Of a DNA stretch of 59,508 nucleotides, positions 54,510-59,508 are shown piece by piece (the stretch's first letter is position 1; every line of letters begins with the position of its first letter). The translations under genes were made by a program, and so were the position numbers. The stretch covers positions 365,964-425,471 of the forward strand of contig ML976980.1 of the NCBI GenBank assembly GCA_010015675.1, read 5' to 3'. The notes under the pieces are model-generated. The model saw only the letters and a program-made list of their open reading frames with translations, was not told where the DNA came from and searched no databases. The DNA comes from Byssothecium circinans (taxonomy: Eukaryota; Ascomycota; Dothideomycetes; Pleosporales; Massarinaceae).

Positions 54510-55665
54510 AGTTTGTGTAACTTGAAATGAATGTAAGTGAAAGGTGTGGAATCCTATTGAGGCCCCGATTGGGGTTTAAATAGGATGCTCGATGTCATAC
54601 TGAGAGTGCTGAATGGGCCTAGATCATCAAGGACAATAAATCGTATCGGCTTTGTTGATTCGTCGTGCTACCATTGTGTACATTGTAAAGTGTCTGGCAG
54701 AACTCGGGGGAACAAAGGGAGAACAAGGAGACGAGGTTCCAGATACACTCCCTTCATTGTCTGCCCTGCGGCTCAGGCTGTGGCATCAGTCGAAGTGCAG
54801 CTACCCACGCATGTTGTGACCCCCACGCCTTTCAACGGCCATGGTGGAATTATAAGTGCAATGAAGAGACTTTGTCCTAGAAGGGTGGCTTGTGAGAGTA
54901 AATGAGCGTAGACGGGCCAAGATGTACGGTAATAGTCGGTGGTTGTCTCGCTTCTTAGATTCTCGCTTCTTATATGCTCGCTGTGACGTAGTGATGCATG
55001 GAACTCGGTGGCGTGGTGTTGAGTTTCGTCTCAGAGCCGCCAAGACTATTGCGTCAGTAGTCAGTAGCCAGTAGCGTCACTCCAGGGCACGAGGCAGCGC
55101 GAGCCAGACAGGACAGGTGCTACCGGCCGTTCCAAGGTTGAAACTTCTACTTACTACCGGTAGCTGTGTGAATGTACCCTTCACTCACACGCGTCGGCTT
55201 TTGTTCCTCGAGACCCCCGAAAGCTCTAATTCTATTTATTCTTCCCATCCCGTACTGTACCCTGCAGCACCGCAGCACAGCACGGCCCCACCTTGGCGCT
55301 CCGACTCGCGCCTCCATCAACTCCGATTTCTCACTTCGCGACCCGCGATCCTCCCGCCGCCATACTGTACTTGCGTCTGAACAACATCGCGACCATACAG
55401 TCCGCATCTGCATCTCAGCACCCGCGTGTCGCCCGCACCCCATCTGCGCGTACCCCCATCCGCGTGCGCGCCCCCCGCTGTCGCCCTCCCCTAGGCTCCA
55501 CGGCCCATTGCCAGCGCGCCTACGCCCACCACCAGCCGATCACCACCCCATCCCGCCAACCCCCCGCGAATACCCTCACGACCCTGCGTCACCACCCGCG
55601 CTTCTGTACTCGCTCCGGAGGGACTTGCTGCCCCTGCCGGAGAGGTCCACGGCGCTGCCTCTACT
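54510..55665. other. Intergenic region
   Basis: Divergent promoter region of the repeat-peptide gene and PSY2. ORFs at 54585-54905 and 55172-55771 lack domains; the latter is C-rich leader sequence of PSY2. A short GTCAGTA/GCCAGTA direct repeat lies at about 55050-55072. Confidence 0.45.
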
Positions 55666-58539
55666 ATGGCCTTGGTCGCGCCACCGTCCAATGATCGCAA
55701 GCGCGTCAAAGTCTACGAGCTCAAGAACAATGACTGGTTCGACAGAGGGACGGGCTTTTGCAGAGGTGTGATAGTCCAGGTATGTGCATCCTGCATCGTC
55801 GCATCCTCGCCGCACTCTGCCCTGTTGCGATGGCCTCAACATTTTGCGCGGCTCGTGCGGGCCTAGGCTGACATGTGCGACTCTGCAGGACGAAGCGAAG
55901 ATCCTCGTCGCGTCCGAGGACGACCCCAATCGCCAGCTTCTCGAGACGAGGATATCCAAAGATGACGGGTACCAGAAACAGCAAGGTGAAGCATGTCTCG
56001 GCCAGCGTGCGGTAATAGAGGCTAATGGCAGCAGACACGCTCATAGTATGGACGGAGCAGAATGGTACCGACATGGCCCTCAGCTTCCAGGAACCCGAGG
56101 GCTGTGCCAGCATATGGTATAGTGGTCGCGTGCAATCTTTGATGCCTTGCGCTAACACTAGATAGGGACTTTGTGAATGACATGCAATCGCGCCTGCAGC
56201 AACTCGCCCAAGGTACGCAAGACCATTTACATCACTCCAGCACCGCTGACCGGCTAGATGACGGCTTGTCCGACGATATTGATAGTACCATACACCCCAT
56301 CATGCTCCCGAATCCCGACCTAGGCAACCTGCACGAGATCGAGAACCACATGCGCGCAGCCAACAGCACCCCGGGCGGCCGCGAAGCCCTAGCCAAATTC
56401 GTCCTTGCGCACGACTACATACCGAAGCTTATCCCCCTGGTCGAAATGGCCGAAGACCTAGAAAGCGCATCCGATCTGCACCGTCTATGCAGTATCATGA
56501 AGATGCTCATTTTGTTAAACGACACGGCCATCATCGAATATGTCGTGACAGACGACGTAGTGCTGGGGGTGGTCGGAGCACTCGAGTATGATCCAGACTT
56601 TCCCCTTCACAAGGCCAACCATCGACAATACCTCTCGGACGAATCCAAATTCAAGGAAGTCGTAAAGATTGAAGATGTGGCCACCAACAAGAAGATCCAC
56701 TGGACATATCGGTTGCAGTACCTTAAGGACGTTGTGCTTGCGCGTATACTAGACGATCCGACTTTTTCTGTCCTTAACTCGCTCATATTCTTCCACCAGG
56801 TTGATATTGTCCAGCATTTGCAAGCGAACGGGCCATTCCTGAAGGAGCTCTTTGGAATATTCACCGCTCCAAACTCACCATCAGAGCGAAAAAAGGATGC
56901 AGTGCTCTTCATCCAACAGTGCACGTCAATCGCGAAGACCCTGCAGGCTCAAAGTCGTGTGCAAATGTATCAGAACTTTATGAGCCATGGGTTACTGGAC
57001 GTCATACAGTACGCGCTGAAACCCTCAGACGCATCGGTGCGCCTCGCGGGCATGGAGACTCTTCTAGCACTCATCGAACACGACTCATTGATGGTGCGCA
57101 GCTATGTCTTCAGAGCGATCCAAGAGAAGGCAAAGCCTTTGACCGACACACTCATAGAGCTGTTCTTGATTGAGGTCGACCTGGGCGTAAAAGCGCAGAT
57201 GGCGGATGCGATCAAGGCCCTGCTTGATCCAAATGCCAACTCAGCATCTATGGAAGCACTGGGGCGGACGAATAGCGATTTTCTGGCCAAGGTTCGGGGT
57301 CAACAAACTCCCTTACCCCAAACCGACTCTTTTGTTCAAAACTTCTTCGACGAGTCTGCAAGGAAATTGTTTCAACCACTAAAGGATCTGGAAGGCCAGG
57401 AGTCGAGTGAGTACTAATTCGAGCGTTGCGTCAATGTTGCTGACAAGATGCAGTGAACGACCTCTCAGTGCAAGAAGTATCTTTGTACGCCTATCTCGTA
57501 GAAGTCCTCTGCTTCTTCATCAAACAGCATCAATTTCGCAGTAAATTCTTCATTATATCCGAAGCCCTTGCGGCGCGGGTAGCTCAACTCATGCAGTGTC
57601 CCGTGAAGCATCTCAAGCTGAGTGTGTACCCCGTCTAAGCTGTAGAAAACCCGCTAATGGACCGCAGCTGCTCTCAAATACTTCCGCACCGTCGTCGGAC
57701 TACACGACCATCAGCACAACGAGCAAATCGTTAGGCATGGAATCTTCGAGCCTATATTGAAGGTCTTGTTCGAGACAATGCCGCGAGACAACTTACTCAA
57801 CTCCGTCTGTCTCGAATTGTTCGAGTTTATCAAACGCGACAACATCAAGCCACTTGTGCATCACCTGGTGGAGACATATCGAGAGCAGTTTCAAACCATC
57901 ACTTATGTGGACACTTTCCAGAATCTGATACTGAGGTACGATCAGATGCACGAACCAGTCACCACCCAAGAGCTGGACCAGTCGTTCACGAGCGTTGATA
58001 GTGATACACCGGGACGACCTCTGGGGATTGCGAATGGTGGGAAGTGGGGCCAGGGCCTTAAAGGCTTGGATCCCGATGAGGAAGCATACTTCAATGGCTC
58101 TGATGAAGAGGATGATTCACCAGCAAAGGTCATCAATGGTGCATCCCCAGTCAAGCCCTTGGTCAATTACTCTGATGACGATGAGGACGATGACGAGATG
58201 GACATTCTGACAAGCGCTCCTTCGGAATCCACACATTCAACATCCACCTCTACGCAAACACAAGGGTCGCCAACCATACTCAAATCGAGTTCCGCATCGC
58301 CGCCGGAGAGAATATCGGAGAAACGCCGCAGAGAGGAAGACGAAGAGGATGAGCTGCTTGCTAGTCTCTCTTCATCCGGATCCAAGCGTCGCGCCTCACT
58401 CAGCAGCAATTCGAGCGTTGGCAGCCTCAAGAGTCTACGTCGCAAGACCCCCAACATTGCACCGAGCAAGGAAGGGCCAAAGAAGATATCACTCTCGATT
58501 CCGCTCAAAAGCGGTGGCGAGGGAGGTAATGACGAGTAG
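55666..58539 (+). CDS. PSY2: Protein phosphatase 4 regulatory subunit 3 (PSY2 / SMEK)
   Basis: Six exons (55666-55779, 55889-55985, 56035-56116, 56166-57406, 57454-57621, 57668-58539) join in frame to 857 residues, normal for PP4R3. The N-terminus RKRVKVYELKNNDWFDRGTG plus DDPNRQLLETRI and TLIVWTEQNGTDMALSFQEP is the EVH1/PH-like domain. The SMK-1 domain follows (HDYIPKLIPLVEMAEDLES, ILDDPTFSVLNSLIFFHQVD), then Armadillo/HEAT repeats (YVFRAIQEKAKPLTDTLIEL, LKYFRTVVGLHDHQHNEQIV). The C-terminal ~180 residues are acidic and Ser-rich (NYSDDDEDDDEMDIL) with basic patches. PSY2 targets PP4 (Pph3-Psy4) to substrates such as phosphorylated H2A and Rad53 during DNA-damage recovery. Introns are 46-109 bp with clear CTAAC/CTAAT branch sites. 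Confidence 0.95.
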
Positions 58540-59284
58540 ACGACCTAAGTATCGAAAAGGCAAATTACACATCAAATGATCGATCATACCCAATTTTCTG
58601 CTGCTACTTTTTACGAGATACCCCTTGGAACGGGAACGAGTTGTATGACCTAGGAAACTCCCCTTTCCACTTTTTTGGATGAGAATTGCAAGTCGTTCGG
58701 GTCAGTGGGTCACGGGCATGGCTTAGGAGCGTGGTATCTTATCAAGTTCAACAACTATCGGCGTCTTCATGGTTTTGGGGTTCGGATTCACAAACCATAT
58801 ATATGCATGCGGGCTTTGGTTTCTTGGGGTCTTTTCAGTCAGTTCGTGCGTTCTTTTTGCGGGCTTTGTACCATATTTTATCGTTTCCCTTGTGGAATTC
58901 TCGTGGAGGAGAAAGTTCATATCGGAGTGGTGGAAAGGCTGGGGATGGAGGTTAGGCTCGATGGATCCATGGATATATCGATGCACATGTGGATAGATGG
59001 TGGTGTCTAATTAGGCTTTGGGTAGTGCGATAACTATGCTATCTGGACCTGACCTTGAGCCATTGTTATAGCAATGATCCGGTGATTTGGCCTAGAATAT
59101 ATGTGAGATATCGTCCGTAACATCTGAAACATCTATCAACAAACATTCGACCAGATCACGTTCGGACGTGTTGCGTTGCTAAGCTAGCGCATCGGGTCAT
59201 GAGACACCCAGGGATATGAGACACCGCGCCGAAATCCTCCACCCCTCAAAAAAATCGCGATATCTCCACATCCACCCTACCAAA
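58540..59284. other. 3' region of PSY2 and 5' end of a transposon
   Basis: The PSY2 3' UTR lies at the left. At 59191-59234 the sequence GCATCGGGTCATGAGACACC and a second ATGAGACACC just downstream look like the terminal repeat of the pogo-type element whose ORF starts at 59285. The other end is outside the window, so the TIR cannot be confirmed. Confidence 0.4.
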
Positions 59285-59508
59285 ATGGCCAACCGTGAGG
59301 CAGCAATTCAAGCAGCTATTAGTGATCTCAATGCTGGTGTTTTTCCTAGTCAACGAGCTGCTGCAAAGGCATACAACGTCCCCCTAGCCACGCTCTCGAG
59401 GCGCGTACGCGGTTCACAAAACTGGCAAAACAGCCACGTATACCAGCAACGATTAACTCCACAACAAGAGGACTTCCTTGTACAATGGATACTTGAAGAG
59501 GACGCACG
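59285..59508 (+). CDS. N-terminal part of a pogo/Fot1-type (Tc1-mariner) transposase, cut by the window edge
   Basis: An open frame of 74 codons runs off the right edge without a stop. It starts MANREAAIQAAISDLNAGVF, a psq-type helix-turn-helix, followed by SQRAAAKAYNVPLATLSRRV, the recognition helix typical of Fot1/pogo and CENP-B-like transposases. It ends RLTPQQEDFLVQWILEEDA, the start of the second (CENP-B) HTH. These enzymes cut and paste DNA at TA sites. No stop codon or RIP sign is visible in this fragment, so the copy could be young. The DDE core lies beyond the window. Confidence 0.85.
   Translation, partial: MANREAAIQAAISDLNAGVFPSQRAAAKAYNVPLATLSRRVRGSQNWQNSHVYQQRLTPQQEDFLVQWILEEDA

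Noticed and set aside
55172..55771. 199-codon plus-strand ORF overlapping the PSY2 start
   Set aside because: Pro/Ser/Arg-rich translation of a C-rich leader in another frame; the PSY2 exon 1 frame with its splice site is clearly the real one.

Overview
The window is from a filamentous ascomycete (Pezizomycotina, probably Dothideomycetes; the class is an inference). Evidence: 45-110 bp GT-AG introns with CTAAC-type branch sites, HET and ankyrin genes, fungal-type THI6 and PSY2, and transposon relics whose stop codons look like C-to-T (RIP-type) changes. There is one 10-N assembly gap at 45931-45940.

Left accessory part (1-17.7 kb): the end of a hAT-like transposon cuts off an ankyrin gene. 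Then come a kinase with a fungal STAND-type N-terminal domain, a decayed secreted-protein gene, an intact FAD-linked oxidoreductase with a signal peptide, and two disrupted genes that look like paralogues of each other.

Housekeeping core (17.8-42.8 kb): a MAPEG protein, a poorly resolved hypothetical gene, a nucleotidyltransferase of the Cid1/non-canonical poly(A) polymerase family, an isochorismatase-fold hydrolase with a 16-nt microexon, bifunctional thiamine enzyme THI6, eIF5, an SLC35F-type transporter, a saccharopine-dehydrogenase-like oxidoreductase, a RING+PHD protein and Mediator subunit MED22. Introns were reconstructed by eye from splice motifs and reading frame; all join in frame.

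Right accessory part (42.8-54.6 kb): a 115-bp foldback MITE with a 6-bp target duplication, a 19-bp minisatellite, and four consecutive small genes for short hydrophilic proteins. Each has a strong TATA box and TGACTC-type motifs upstream, and one carries a premature stop. Next are a HET-domain gene, a complete 3,036-bp hAT element (18-bp TIRs, 8-bp TSD, RIP-like decay) and, just beyond it, a small secreted repeat protein with Kex2-type KR sites (54041-54509). That last gene resembles fungal kexin-processed repeat (KEP) precursors and is the best candidate here for something undescribed. I see no modification enzymes beside it.

Right end (55.7-59.5 kb): the protein phosphatase 4 regulatory subunit PSY2/SMEK, then the start of a pogo/Fot1-type transposase cut by the window edge. 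Beyond the thiamine enzyme and general expression factors, nothing here forms an obvious metabolic cluster.
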